Shown piece by piece: positions 43,445-53,031 of a stretch of DNA of 64,000 nucleotides; position 1 is the first letter of the stretch; each line of letters opens with the position of its first letter. Both the position numbers and the translations under genes were made by a program. The notes beneath the pieces were generated by a model, which searched no databases, was not told the DNA's origin, and was given only the letters and a program-made list of their open reading frames with translations. The DNA is from Burkholderiales bacterium (GTDB lineage Bacteria > Pseudomonadota > Gammaproteobacteria > Burkholderiales > SG8-41): contig JAHCAG010000015.1 of the NCBI GenBank assembly GCA_019635015.1, positions 16,850 to 80,849 of the forward strand, read 5' to 3'.

Positions 43445-44983
43445 ATGTGTGAACTTCGCCCCGGGAGGGGGCGTTGTTTCTCATTGCTTTCACGTCAGCG
43501 CGGCCAGGCGCTGGCGTTCATTGGTGTCACCACCGTGGTTGTGTTGCTGGGCCTGTTGTTGCTGTACAACGTGGCCCAGCTGACGACCCAGAAGATGAAG
43601 CTGCAGAACACGGCGGATGCTGCGGCATACAGCGGCGCCCTGACCGAAGCCCGTGACTACAACTTCACCGCCTATGCCAACCGGGCGATGATTGCCAACC
43701 AGGTGGCAGTCGCCCAGATCGTCGGCCTTCGTTCCTGGGCGCGCAACCTCGACAGCGTTTACAAATCGGGTCCTTTCACCTGGGTTCCCGACACCTTCGC
43801 CAGCCTGTCGGCCCTCAGCGCGATGTGGACCACGGTCTGGAACGTGGTGAGAACGGCGGCGGGAGGCATCGAGTCGGTGATGAATGCGATTGCCGGGCCG
43901 CTGGTGACCGTACTCGACCTGCTGATCGACGCCCTCTATTACGGCTCCACCGCCTACCACATCGCGATGATCCTGACGGTGCCCGAAACCGTCATCGAGG
44001 TCATCGAAAAAAACGATCCCCAAGCCTCCCTCAGCACCTCGCTGACCCAGATCGGATTCGCCGCGAAACATGCGCTGGATGTCTACGATTTCACCAGCGA
44101 CTACGATCCCACCAAGAGCGGCAACGACGACAACAAGTCGGGCTCCAGCAAGGACCGCCAGGCCAATGTCATCTTCAACTCCCAGGACGGCTTCTACAAC
44201 TTCCGCAGTTATCCCTGGCCGCTGCCGATCCTGATCGATCCGACCAAGGCCATCCCCGGCAATTTCGGCACGATGTTCATGATCATGTACCACAGCGGCG
44301 GCACCGAGCTTAAGAACAAGAGCGGCACCTACATGAAAAGCTGGACCGGGGCCGACGCGACGGGACTGTTCACGATCCTGATGGTGTGGATTTTCGTGCC
44401 GTTCCCGGTGCCGATTCCGATTCCGATTCCGACGCCCCAGGGTTACGGCGCGGCGCTGGCCGGTTCGAACAACGACCTGCAGCCCGCCAGCGGCAACTTT
44501 AACCACAATTTTGCGCAGGCCTACGGCTCGACCTTCGTCAATCCGCTGACCATGATCCCGGGATGGATCAACGTCGGCAACGGCACCGGTGCGACACTGG
44601 ACAGCAACGCCGGGCTCAAGAAGTACTGGGACGTCAGCAACCGCAACCAGGCATCGGCGACCGCGAACCAGAACACCAGTGGCCCCGAATTGCTGATCGA
44701 GGTTGAAAAACCCATGAGCAACATCGCGATCAGCAGTTCGCCGGGCATGAACATCGGCGGCGGCGACACCGGCCAGTTGTGGCTCGCGGACGGCACCCAG
44801 GACAACAAGATCAAGGCCCTGTCAAAGGCGCAATCTTATTTTTCACGCCCGACCAAGCTGTTCCCGCGCGGGGACGGCAAGACCGAATACGGCAGCCTTT
44901 ACAACCCCTACTGGCAGGCCAGGCTGATGCCCAACAGCCTGCTGGAGCAGGGCGCGTCGATACTCACCCAGAGCTTCCCGTGA
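43445..44983 (+). CDS. TadG-like pilus assembly protein
   Basis: The 512-residue protein has a basic N-terminus, one membrane segment (about 22-45, QALAFIGVTTVVVLLGLLLL) and LQNTADAAAYSGALTEARD, the hallmark of Tad-like pilus proteins (TadG N-terminal domain). A long surface or periplasmic domain follows. The N-terminal RQRGQALAF resembles a prepilin site. Function is probably as a minor subunit or anchoring component. It lies 30 bases after flp, and its stop overlaps the next start. Confidence 0.8.
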   Translation: MCELRPGRGRCFSLLSRQRGQALAFIGVTTVVVLLGLLLLYNVAQLTTQKMKLQNTADAAAYSGALTEARDYNFTAYANRAMIANQVAVAQIVGLRSWARNLDSVYKSGPFTWVPDTFASLSALSAMWTTVWNVVRTAAGGIESVMNAIAGPLVTVLDLLIDALYYGSTAYHIAMILTVPETVIEVIEKNDPQASLSTSLTQIGFAAKHALDVYDFTSDYDPTKSGNDDNKSGSSKDRQANVIFNSQDGFYNFRSYPWPLPILIDPTKAIPGNFGTMFMIMYHSGGTELKNKSGTYMKSWTGADATGLFTILMVWIFVPFPVPIPIPIPTPQGYGAALAGSNNDLQPASGNFNHNFAQAYGSTFVNPLTMIPGWINVGNGTGATLDSNAGLKKYWDVSNRNQASATANQNTSGPELLIEVEKPMSNIAISSSPGMNIGGGDTGQLWLADGTQDNKIKALSKAQSYFSRPTKLFPRGDGKTEYGSLYNPYWQARLMPNSLLEQGASILTQSFP

Positions 44984-45747
44984 TGAACAGGCGCGCGGCA
45001 GTTTCCGGCAGGTTGTGTTCGGGGCAGGCGCTCACGGAATTCGTGATCGGCGCCGTGCTGTTCCTGGTGCCGCTGTTCCTGATCATCCCCCTGCTGGGCA
45101 AATACGCGGACATGAAGGCATCGACGATCCAGGCTGCGCGTTACAACGCCTGGGAGCGCACCGTGTGGTACGGCCAGACGGCATCCAGCACCGGCGACTG
45201 GCAGGGCAATGACAAGAGCGAGTCCACAATCAAGTCGGAAATGGACAGCAAGTTCCTGACCAGCAACCTGTGGCATGACCGCACGGGCACATCGATGCTG
45301 GGCGGTTCCGCCAACTCGATCACCAACAACGATGCGCCGGGCACGGCCAACACCATACTGGGCTTTGCGGTTTCGGTGGCCAATGCGATCGGGCCTTTCA
45401 ATCTCGAGATGAAAGGGCTCTACGAGGGCACCGCGACGGTGAATGTGGCCAACACGACTTCGGTGATCAGCGAGGTTCTTGGCAGCGGCGCCGGCGCCGA
45501 TCCCGCGAGGCTGAATCTGTCGATTTCCGACAAGAACGTGATTCTGGCCAACGGCTGGGGTGCCAATGGCGCGGCGCACGTGAAAACACAGGTGCAGGGC
45601 CTGACCCCCACCTCGATTCTCAGCAATCCGGTGCTCGATGCGGTGCGCTGGATACTGGTGCCCTTTACCCCGGAACTGGTGCCGACGGTGCTGGAGCTGG
45701 GCAAGATCGAGGTTGATGAAGTGCCCCCTGACCGGCTGGGGAACTGA
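44983..45747 (+). CDS. TadE-like pseudopilin
   Basis: The 254-residue protein has GQALTEFVIGAVLFLVPLFLI near residue 14, the TadE/TadF prepilin-like signature, then a globular domain rich in Asn, Thr and Gly. Its ATG overlaps the previous stop (TGATG), so translation is coupled. The C-terminus contains PFTPELVPTVLELGK. It is probably a minor pilin processed by the same peptidase as Flp. Confidence 0.75.
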   Translation: MNRRAAVSGRLCSGQALTEFVIGAVLFLVPLFLIIPLLGKYADMKASTIQAARYNAWERTVWYGQTASSTGDWQGNDKSESTIKSEMDSKFLTSNLWHDRTGTSMLGGSANSITNNDAPGTANTILGFAVSVANAIGPFNLEMKGLYEGTATVNVANTTSVISEVLGSGAGADPARLNLSISDKNVILANGWGANGAAHVKTQVQGLTPTSILSNPVLDAVRWILVPFTPELVPTVLELGKIEVDEVPPDRLGN

Positions 45748-46493
45748 TGGCTGCCTTCCGGAAAGCCGTCCGCAGCGGCGGCGTGATTTCAGCGCGGCAT
45801 CTTCCCTGTGTCGCGCTGGCGATGCTGCTGGCCGCTGTTGTGCCGCCGCTTGCGGCCCAGAACACGGCCATGCCGCCATGCCCCGAGTTCCCGGTTCCCC
45901 ATGTCGGGCAGCTGCAATGGGTTGCGGAGAACATCCGCATGAACGGCGTGCCGATGCAGATCAAGGAACTCACTACCGAACAGACGCCGCGGCAGGTCAT
46001 TGCCTTCTACAAGCGGCGCTGGGGGGATTCCCCCCCGTATTTCCACGAGTACGAGGTTGCAGGCATGCCCGTCATCGCGACCCTGCGCGGCGGGTGTTTC
46101 TATACTGTGCAGGTGCAGGCCGACGGGCGCGGGGCCAAGGCGCTGCTGGGGGTGACCACAAAGCCCGCGCCAGGGCAGGCAAAGACCGCCGGTGCCGGAT
46201 TTCCCAACATGAACGGCAGCAAAGTCCTCAACGACATCGATCATTTCGACACCGGAAAGACCGGGCGCACGATACTGCTGACCAACAGTTATTCGCCTGA
46301 CGCCAATCTCAACTTTTACCGCCGGACGATGGCTGACGATGGCTGGACGGCGGTGATCGATCGTCCGGTCGAGGGCAGCAAGGGCATTTCACACGTTCTG
46401 GTGATGAAACGGGGTTATCATGAGGCCAACCTCACGATCACGCCGGGCAGGGCCGGCACCAACGTGCTGGCAACATTCGTGGACAAACCATGA
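45747..46493 (+). CDS. secreted protein of unknown function in the Tad operon
   Basis: The 248-residue protein has a signal peptide (hydrophobic about 20-36, cleavage near PPLAAQ) and no recognised domain. Features are repeated basic-aromatic blocks (FYKRRWGDSPPYFHEYE and FYRRTMADDGW), which suggest two copies of a short fold of about 100 residues. Cysteines are two only (PCPE, GGCFY). The start overlaps the previous stop, and the last bases overlap the next ORF (ATGA), so it belongs tightly to the operon. Confidence 0.6.
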   Translation: MAAFRKAVRSGGVISARHLPCVALAMLLAAVVPPLAAQNTAMPPCPEFPVPHVGQLQWVAENIRMNGVPMQIKELTTEQTPRQVIAFYKRRWGDSPPYFHEYEVAGMPVIATLRGGCFYTVQVQADGRGAKALLGVTTKPAPGQAKTAGAGFPNMNGSKVLNDIDHFDTGKTGRTILLTNSYSPDANLNFYRRTMADDGWTAVIDRPVEGSKGISHVLVMKRGYHEANLTITPGRAGTNVLATFVDKP

Positions 46494-46735
46494 ACATAAA
46501 AAAATCAGGGGGCCGGAGCAGGCGGCACGACCTGCGGGGAAGGGCGAGGGCGCTCGGCCAGGCCAGTGTCGAATACACCATTGTGGTCATGCTGGTCGTG
46601 ATAGTCCTGATCAGCTATGAAGATGAATCCGGCGTGGTGCACTCCGCGATCGGTGATGTTGTGCAGGCATTGAAGGATTTTTTCGGCGCCTATTCCTGGG
46701 CGATTTCATTTTCCAATAACATAACTCCGCTGTAA
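46490..46735 (+). CDS. small Flp/TadE-like prepilin
   Basis: The 81-residue protein has a very basic leader (about 22 residues) and then GQASVEYTIVVMLVVIVLIS, a second pilin-like G-x4-E-Y signature in this operon, followed by a short C-terminal region. It starts in an ATGA overlap with the preceding gene. It is probably a minor pilin subunit. Confidence 0.7.
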   Translation: MNIKKSGGRSRRHDLRGRARALGQASVEYTIVVMLVVIVLISYEDESGVVHSAIGDVVQALKDFFGAYSWAISFSNNITPL

Positions 46736-46747
46736 CAGGGCTCCCCA

Positions 46748-47773
46748 ATGGCACTCCGACTCGATCGCATCAATCGCACCTGGCTCATGCTGTTTGTCGC
46801 CGTGATCATGGCGCTTGCTGCGGCCTGGTTGACCAAGCAGTATCTGGATGTCAGGGAAAGGCGCATCCAGGAGGAACTCGCAGAAAAGGCCAAAGGCGGC
46901 CCCGTCGCGCGGGTGGTTGTTCCCGTGCGCAACCTGCCCGGTGGCAGCGTTATCAGCGGTGATCTGGTCGCCGGGCGCAGCATCCCGGCCGACCTCGTCA
47001 GTTCGGACATGCTGACGCCCGACATGTTCGAGAAGTTCGATGGCGCCAAGCTGCTGCGCAACGTCGAGCGCGGGCATCCCCTGCGTTCGTCGGACATCGA
47101 GGAAAAGGGCAAGGATTTTTCGTCGCTGATCGAGGAGGGCAGCCGGGCCATCACGATCGACATCGACGAGCTCAATTCGATTGCGCAGATGGTCAGACCC
47201 GGCAACCTGGTTGACCTGTTCCTGATCATGCCCGATCTCTCCGACCTGTCCGGGAACAACCAGCAGATCACACTGTTGATGCAGCGCGTGAAAGTCATCG
47301 CCACCGGCCAGACCGTGCGCAAATCCGACGCTTTCACCGCGCCACAGCCCGGCGTGCCGCAGGGTGTTGTGCGTTATTCGAACCTGACCTTCGAGGTTTC
47401 TCCGGAGCAGGCGGCGCGCATCGCGCTGGCCCAGCAACTGGGCCGGATACGGGCGGTGCTGCGCAAGGAGCCCGACGAGGAGATCGTGCGGCTCGGCAAG
47501 ATCAACACCAAGAACCTGCTGAAGAAGGGTTTTGTACTCGAAGGCCCGGATGAAGTCGACGGCTCAGCGGTCGAGTACATCATCGGCGGCAAGGGCGGAG
47601 GCGGTGTCGGCAATACCATTACCGTGAACGTTCCCGGATTGACGCCACCGGCACCGGGCACCCCCGGCGTACCGGCCACCGCCGCGCCGGCCGCTGCCGC
47701 CGCGCCGGTGCTTCCGTCGGGCGTGCCTGCCATGGCGCAGCCCTATCTCCAGCCGCAGTCTGCCGCGAAGTAA
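46748..47773 (+). CDS. cpaB: Flp pilus assembly protein CpaB/RcpC
   Basis: The 341-residue protein has an N-terminal membrane anchor (about 12-30), a SAF domain (about 50-125; VVVPVRNLPGGSVISGDLV, and LRSSDIEEKG) and a RcpC/CpaB domain (AITIDIDELNSIAQMVRPGNLVDLF). The C-terminal tail is Ala/Pro/Gly-rich. CpaB stabilises the Tad secretin at the outer membrane. A Shine-Dalgarno is weak. cpaC follows 17 bases later. Confidence 0.92.
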   Translation: MALRLDRINRTWLMLFVAVIMALAAAWLTKQYLDVRERRIQEELAEKAKGGPVARVVVPVRNLPGGSVISGDLVAGRSIPADLVSSDMLTPDMFEKFDGAKLLRNVERGHPLRSSDIEEKGKDFSSLIEEGSRAITIDIDELNSIAQMVRPGNLVDLFLIMPDLSDLSGNNQQITLLMQRVKVIATGQTVRKSDAFTAPQPGVPQGVVRYSNLTFEVSPEQAARIALAQQLGRIRAVLRKEPDEEIVRLGKINTKNLLKKGFVLEGPDEVDGSAVEYIIGGKGGGGVGNTITVNVPGLTPPAPGTPGVPATAAPAAAAAPVLPSGVPAMAQPYLQPQSAAK

Positions 47774-47790
47774 CCACGAGTCCCGGGACA

Positions 47791-49161
47791 ATGACCATGT
47801 TCAAACACGCACTCATCAGCCTCTTTGCCCTGCTGTCTTTCGGCCTTGCCGCGCCGCTCGCGGCGCAGGGCAAGCCCGCATCCGAAGCCGGCCTGCTTTC
47901 CATGTTCCATGGCGAAGTGCGCACCCTGCCTACCGGCAAGGTGGCGCGTGTCGCCGTCGGCAACGGCCGCCTGCTGACCACCAATGTCCTCGAAAACGAG
48001 ATCGTGCTGCTTGCCGAGGCTGCGGGCGACACCAGCCTGTTCATCTGGCTCAAGGATGGCAGCCTGCGCAAATATGCCGTGCGAATCGCTCCCGCCGACG
48101 TGGCCGAGACCGTAGCCCAGGTCCGGAGAATCCTCAGCTTCATTCCGGGGATGCGGGTAGAGCAGGTCGGCAGCCATGCAGTGGTGTCCGGCGCGACGTC
48201 CAAGTCCAACCTCCAGCTGATCAGCAATGCCGTCGGCAAGTTTCCGCAGGTGCTGAACATGGCGCGGGAGGAAGACATCACGATGCGCAAGATGGTCTAC
48301 CTCAAGGTGCAGCTGATCGAATTCCGCCGGTCCGCGTTCGAGAACCTCGGCATCCAGTGGCAGCAGTCGATCACCGGGCCCACTGGCGGTTTTGCCTGGG
48401 ATCTGGTGACTTCCGGCGGCTTTACTGCACGGCAGTCCGATGCCGGGCTCGCCGCCGCAGTCCCGGGACGCTCAACACCGAACGCGTTGCCTGGAACTGC
48501 TGCGCCGCTGCTGCCGGGATTGCCTCCCCGCGTAAGCCCGCCCGTCGGTTACCTGGGCATCGCCACCAGCATCACCTCCCGCATCAACCTTGCCGTGACC
48601 AACGGCGATGCCTACATCCTGGCAACCCCCGAACTGTCCACGCGCAGCGGCGGCGAGGCCAAGTTCCTGGCCGGCGGGCAGATCCCCATCGTCATTCCGG
48701 CCTCGGGCCTGAACCCGCCCTCGGTGACCTACAAGGACTACGGCATCAAGCTGACCATCAAGCCGGTCGCCGATGCCGAGAGCAATATCGTTGCCACCAT
48801 CCAGACCGAAGTGAGTTCGGTCGATCCGGCGACCTCGGTCCAGGGCAACCCGGGGTTCCTGACCCGCCAGACCGATTCGGAGATCAACGTCAAGACCGGA
48901 CAGACCATCGTGATGTCGGGGCTGGTGAATGCAGACCTCTCGAACCAGGTGGACAAGCTGCCGTGGCTGGGCGACCTGCCGATCCTCGGCAACCTGTTCC
49001 GTTCCACCAATTTCCGCAATAACCGCAGCGATCTGGTGGTGTTTGTGACGCCGCAGGTGTTTGATCCCGGCACCACACTCAACCGCGAACGTGTCGAAAA
49101 GGGCAAGGACCTGCGCGAGCGGTACGAGGGGTTCATCGGCAAAAAAGGCATTGTTGACTGA
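47791..49161 (+). CDS. cpaC: Tad pilus secretin CpaC/RcpA
   Basis: The 456-residue outer-membrane secretin has a signal peptide (cleavage near APLAAQ, residue 27), an N-terminal BON/T2SSN-like domain (LPTGKVARVAVGNGRLL; DTSLFIWLKDG), and the secretin core (about 170-440; GGEAKFLAGGQIPI, YKDYGIKLTIKP, TGQTIVMSGLVNAD, LPWLGDLPILGNLFRS). It forms the channel for the Flp pilus. The start at ATG 47791 is followed by an in-frame ATG at 47797, so either could be used. Confidence 0.94.
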   Translation: MTMFKHALISLFALLSFGLAAPLAAQGKPASEAGLLSMFHGEVRTLPTGKVARVAVGNGRLLTTNVLENEIVLLAEAAGDTSLFIWLKDGSLRKYAVRIAPADVAETVAQVRRILSFIPGMRVEQVGSHAVVSGATSKSNLQLISNAVGKFPQVLNMAREEDITMRKMVYLKVQLIEFRRSAFENLGIQWQQSITGPTGGFAWDLVTSGGFTARQSDAGLAAAVPGRSTPNALPGTAAPLLPGLPPRVSPPVGYLGIATSITSRINLAVTNGDAYILATPELSTRSGGEAKFLAGGQIPIVIPASGLNPPSVTYKDYGIKLTIKPVADAESNIVATIQTEVSSVDPATSVQGNPGFLTRQTDSEINVKTGQTIVMSGLVNADLSNQVDKLPWLGDLPILGNLFRSTNFRNNRSDLVVFVTPQVFDPGTTLNRERVEKGKDLRERYEGFIGKKGIVD

Positions 49162-49185
49162 ATTGACTGAAGGGGCGCAAGCAGG

Positions 49186-50901
49186 ATGTTTTCAATCGAG
49201 GTTACGAGTCCCAAGGGGCAAAAAGAGAAGGTTGATTGCGCGATAGACTCCTGCTCCATCGGCAAGGGGGATGAAAACCTGGTGGTGGTGCGCGGCTGGT
49301 CGGTCGGCAAGAAACACGCGACCATTCGCCAGCGTCCCGACGGGTTTTACCTGGAGGACCACGGCGCAATCGGCGGCACCGAAGTCAACGGCAAGAACAT
49401 CGACGGCACCTACGGGCCGCTCAAGCCGGAAGACACGATCCTCATCGGCGGCTACAGCATTGCGGTGCTGAACGGCGCTGCGGGCGCCGCCGCGCCAGCC
49501 CAGGCTGCGCCTGCTGTGGCAGCACCTGCCGCCGCGGCCAGGGCGCCTGCAGCCGCGCCTGCCCCGGCCGAGGCGAAGGCGCCGGTTGCTGAAGAAGCCG
49601 CACCTGCCCCGACGGCAAAGGCGATTCAGGAAATCAACGCTGCGCGCAACATGGTGCACATGAAGCTGATCCAGGCCATGGATCTGCGCCGGCTGGACGT
49701 GTCGCGGATGGCCGAGCAGGAACTGCGGGAAACCACCAAGGCGATGATCGACGAGATCATCGCCAACGACAAGGCCTTCCCCGCCCACCTCGACAAGGCG
49801 CGCATCGGCAAGGCGGTGCTCGACGAGGTCGTCGGCCTCGGGCCGCTGGAGGACCTGCTGGCCGACCCGGCGGTGACCGAGATCATGGTCAACCGCTTTG
49901 ACCAGATCTACATCGAGCGCGCCGGCAAGCTGACGCTTTCGGAAATCACCTTCTCCGGCGAAAAAGCCGTCGTCGGTGCCATCGAGCGCATCGTTGCCCC
50001 GCTGGGCCGCCGCATCGACGAGTCCTCGCCGATGGTGGACGCGCGGCTGAAGGATGGCTCCCGCGTCAACGCGGTGATTCCGCCGCTGGCGCTGAAGGGC
50101 GCCAACATCACGATCCGCAAGTTTTCCAAGGAAAAACTCAAGGACAAGGACCTGATCAAGTTCGGGTCGATCACCGCCGACATGATGAAATTCATGGAGC
50201 AGGCGGTGCTGCATGCCTGCAACATCGTCATTTCCGGGGGCACCGGCTCGGGCAAGACGACGCTGCTGAACGTGCTGTCGAACTACATACCGGAGGACGA
50301 GCGCATCATCACCGTGGAAGACGCCGCGGAACTGCAGTTGTCGCAGCCGCACGTGATTTCGCTGGAGTCGCGCCCGCCCAATTCCGAAGGCAAGGGCGCG
50401 GTTCACATCCGCGACCTGGTCAAGAACTGTCTGCGCATGCGTCCCGACCGGATTGTCGTCGGCGAGTGCCGCGGCGGCGAGGCGCTGGACATGCTGCAGG
50501 CGATGAACACCGGCCACGACGGTTCGCTGACCACGGCGCACGCCAACACGCCGCGCGATTGTCTGGCGCGACTCGAGGTGATGACGCTGATGTCGGGCCT
50601 CGACCTGCCGATACGCGCGATTCGCGAGCAGATCGCATCCGCCGTGCACGTCATCATCCAGCAGAGCCGCTTTCCGGATGGCTCGCGCAAGGTCACCCAC
50701 ATCTCCGAGATCACCGGCATGGAGGGTGAGGTCATCCAGATGCAGGACATCTTCCTGTTCAAACAGGACGGTTACGACGAAAAGGGCAAGATCAAGGGCC
50801 GTTTCATCGCCACCGGCAATATCCCCGAGCTCTACCAGGAACTGCAGCAGCGCGGCATCTCCGTCGATCTCAGCATTTTCAAGCCCGAGGGCAGGAACTG
50901 A
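49186..50901 (+). CDS. cpaF: Tad secretion ATPase CpaF/TadA with an N-terminal FHA domain
   Basis: The 571-residue protein has an FHA domain (about 1-100: [41 protein letters not shown]), an Ala/Pro-rich linker (about 105-145), and a CpaF ATPase (about 150-571: [16 protein letters not shown] with Lys357, [11 protein letters not shown], and [14 protein letters not shown]). It powers Flp pilus assembly. The FHA domain keeps G-K, SxxKKH-like and N residues, so it may bind a phospho-threonine. Typical CpaF lacks it. No tadZ/cpaE gene is in view, and the FHA domain might take over a targeting role; that is conjecture. tadB starts at its stop codon. Confidence 0.93.
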   Translation: MFSIEVTSPKGQKEKVDCAIDSCSIGKGDENLVVVRGWSVGKKHATIRQRPDGFYLEDHGAIGGTEVNGKNIDGTYGPLKPEDTILIGGYSIAVLNGAAGAAAPAQAAPAVAAPAAAARAPAAAPAPAEAKAPVAEEAAPAPTAKAIQEINAARNMVHMKLIQAMDLRRLDVSRMAEQELRETTKAMIDEIIANDKAFPAHLDKARIGKAVLDEVVGLGPLEDLLADPAVTEIMVNRFDQIYIERAGKLTLSEITFSGEKAVVGAIERIVAPLGRRIDESSPMVDARLKDGSRVNAVIPPLALKGANITIRKFSKEKLKDKDLIKFGSITADMMKFMEQAVLHACNIVISGGTGSGKTTLLNVLSNYIPEDERIITVEDAAELQLSQPHVISLESRPPNSEGKGAVHIRDLVKNCLRMRPDRIVVGECRGGEALDMLQAMNTGHDGSLTTAHANTPRDCLARLEVMTLMSGLDLPIRAIREQIASAVHVIIQQSRFPDGSRKVTHISEITGMEGEVIQMQDIFLFKQDGYDEKGKIKGRFIATGNIPELYQELQQRGISVDLSIFKPEGRN

Positions 50902-51761
50902 TGCTCGGAAATCTCGACGCACTGCTGGCGGTGCTGGCCTTCATCGGCATCGTCATCTTCTGGTCCATCATGCAGGTCGGCCGCGACCTGCTGGCAAAGC
51001 AGAAGCAGACCATTGCCCTCCAGGCGGAACAGGAGGGCGGGCTGCGCGACATGTTCATCGCGGTCGATCCGCAGAAACTGTTCTATTACAACGTCGCCGC
51101 GCTGTTCATCGTGCCGGCGCTGCTGTGGGGTTTCACCGGCAATGCAGTGCTGGTGGTCGGCGCGGTGATTGTCATCATCATCCTGCCCAAGCTTTCGGTG
51201 AACTGGCTGAAAAAGCGCCGCTTCGAAAAATTCGAGAAGCAGCTTCCGGACGCGCTGCTGATGGTTTCCGGCGCCATGCGCGCCGGCGCCAGCCTGACCG
51301 TGGCGATGGAAAGCATGGTCAAGGAGCAGAAGCCGCCGCTGGCGCAGGAGTTCGACCTCTTGCTGCGGGAGCAGCGCGTCGGCGTGGATTTCGACACCGC
51401 ACTCAAGAACATGGAGAAACGGCTGCCGATCCAGGACTTCATCATGGTGGTCTCCGGCATGCGCATCTCGCGCGAGGTCGGCGGCAATCTCGCCGACATC
51501 CTTGAAACGCTGGCGGACACGCTGCGCATGAAGCACCAGATGGAAGGCAAGATCAAGGCGTTGACGGCGCAGGGCAAGATGCAGGGCCTGGTGATGACCT
51601 GCCTGCCGCTGTTCCTGATGTTCATCCTGACCCACATGGAGCCGGAAGCGATGGCGCCGCTTTACAACACCTTCGTCGGATGGGGGACGCTGGCTGTCAT
51701 CGCGGTGATGGAAGTCATCGGCTACATGGCCATCCAGAAAATCGTCAGCATCGACGTATGA
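50901..51761 (+). CDS. tadB: Tad pilus inner-membrane protein TadB
   Basis: The 286-residue protein has N-terminal and central hydrophobic segments and a T2SSF cytoplasmic domain (about 115-230; KQLPDALLMVSGAMRAGASLTVAMESM and REVGGNLADILETLADTLR). It is a platform protein that works with the CpaF ATPase and TadC. Its start overlaps the cpaF stop by one base and its end overlaps tadC by four. Confidence 0.93.
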   Translation: MLGNLDALLAVLAFIGIVIFWSIMQVGRDLLAKQKQTIALQAEQEGGLRDMFIAVDPQKLFYYNVAALFIVPALLWGFTGNAVLVVGAVIVIIILPKLSVNWLKKRRFEKFEKQLPDALLMVSGAMRAGASLTVAMESMVKEQKPPLAQEFDLLLREQRVGVDFDTALKNMEKRLPIQDFIMVVSGMRISREVGGNLADILETLADTLRMKHQMEGKIKALTAQGKMQGLVMTCLPLFLMFILTHMEPEAMAPLYNTFVGWGTLAVIAVMEVIGYMAIQKIVSIDV

Positions 51762-52645
51762 GCCTCGAAAACCTTCTGCCCATGCTCATCGCGCTGCTGA
51801 TCGGCGGCGCGGTGCTGATATTCGCCATCGGCCTGCCCAAGCTCAAAAGCGAGGTGCCGGACGAGGATCGCGCCTACATGGACCCGCTGCCGCCGCTGCT
51901 GCGGCTGACCTGGCCCATCGTGCGTTTCCTCGAGTACCACCTGTGCCAGTTCATCCCCGCCGACTCGCTCGAGAAGACCCACAAGCGGCTGGCCATGACC
52001 GGCGTCAGCTACCTGGTGAATGCCGAGCAGTTCTATGCGATCCGCCTGTTGTCCACGATCGGCGGTTTCAGCATGGTGTGGATCTCGCTGCGGCTGCTGG
52101 AAACGACATCGACCAACATGATCCTGCTCGGCCTGGTGCTGGGTTATTTCTATCCGGACATCTGGCTCTCCGACGTGCGCGGCCGGCGTGCCAAGGCGGT
52201 GCAGAGGACGCTGCCTTCGTACCTGGACTTCATCACCATGGCGGTCGAGGCCGGCCTCAACATGACCGGGGCGATCAGCCAGGCGATGGACAAGGGACCG
52301 CCCGGGCCGCTGAAGCACGAGTTCTACATGGTCGTGCGCGACCTGCGTTCGGGCCTGCCGCGCGCCGACGCGCTGCGGCGCATGGAGGCGCGGCTGCAGA
52401 TGGTCGAGATTTCCAGTTTTGTCGGCACCGTGATCCAGGCCGAAAAGATGGGTGCCAGCCTCGGCGCGGCTTTGCGCGGCCAGGCGGAGCAGCGCCGCGT
52501 CGAGCGTTTCCAGCGTGCCGAAAAGCTCGCGATGGAGGCGCCGGTCAAGCTGATCGGCCCGCTGATGATGTTCATTTTCCCGGTGACGTTCATCGTGCTC
52601 GGATTCCCGATCGTGATGAAATTCCTCAATTCCGGGGTGGTGTAG
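51758..52645 (+). CDS. tadC: Tad pilus inner-membrane protein TadC
   Basis: The 295-residue protein starts in an ATGA overlap with tadB. It has hydrophobic segments at about 8-26, 90-135 and 262-288, with a T2SSF domain between (LPSYLDFITMAVEAGLNMTGAISQAM; AEKMGASLGAALRGQAEQRR). It pairs with TadB to form the inner-membrane platform. Confidence 0.93.
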   Translation: MSLENLLPMLIALLIGGAVLIFAIGLPKLKSEVPDEDRAYMDPLPPLLRLTWPIVRFLEYHLCQFIPADSLEKTHKRLAMTGVSYLVNAEQFYAIRLLSTIGGFSMVWISLRLLETTSTNMILLGLVLGYFYPDIWLSDVRGRRAKAVQRTLPSYLDFITMAVEAGLNMTGAISQAMDKGPPGPLKHEFYMVVRDLRSGLPRADALRRMEARLQMVEISSFVGTVIQAEKMGASLGAALRGQAEQRRVERFQRAEKLAMEAPVKLIGPLMMFIFPVTFIVLGFPIVMKFLNSGVV

Positions 52646-52656
52646 GCGGCGACGCG

Positions 52657-53031
52657 GTGCGGCTCGGCGCCCTGTTTGATGAAAGCGGCAAACGTTGCGT
52701 GCTTGGCCGGGTATGGAAAGCCGGCAATGCCTGGGAACGCGCCCGCGGGCTGCTGGGCAGGCCGCGGCTCGGTGATGGCGAGGGTTTCCTGCTTGAACCC
52801 TGTTCTTCGGTGCACTGCATCGGCATGACTTATGCGCTCGACCTGGCCTATGTCGACCGCCGCGGCAGGGTCTGCAAGCTGGTGCAGGGACTGAAACCCT
52901 GGCGTTTTTCGGCCAGCCTGCAGGGGCATGCGACGCTGGAGATGGCGGCTGGCGCGCTGCAGGCGACGGGAATCAGGCTGGGTGACGTGCTGGTCTGGCG
53001 GGAGGATGCGGAATGGGCGGGGAATCGGTGA
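52657..53031 (+). CDS. DUF192-family protein in the Tad operon
   Basis: Starting at GTG 52657 the product has 124 residues and matches DUF192: ARGLLGRPRLGDGEGFLLEPCSSVHCIGM, then ALDLAYVDRRGRVCKLV and a hydrophobic core. The function of the family is unknown. The Shine-Dalgarno is weak. The gene lies 11 bases after tadC and its last 19 bases overlap the next gene. DUF192 members next to Tad genes are seen elsewhere, but no role is established from this sequence. Confidence 0.7.
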   Translation: MRLGALFDESGKRCVLGRVWKAGNAWERARGLLGRPRLGDGEGFLLEPCSSVHCIGMTYALDLAYVDRRGRVCKLVQGLKPWRFSASLQGHATLEMAAGALQATGIRLGDVLVWREDAEWAGNR

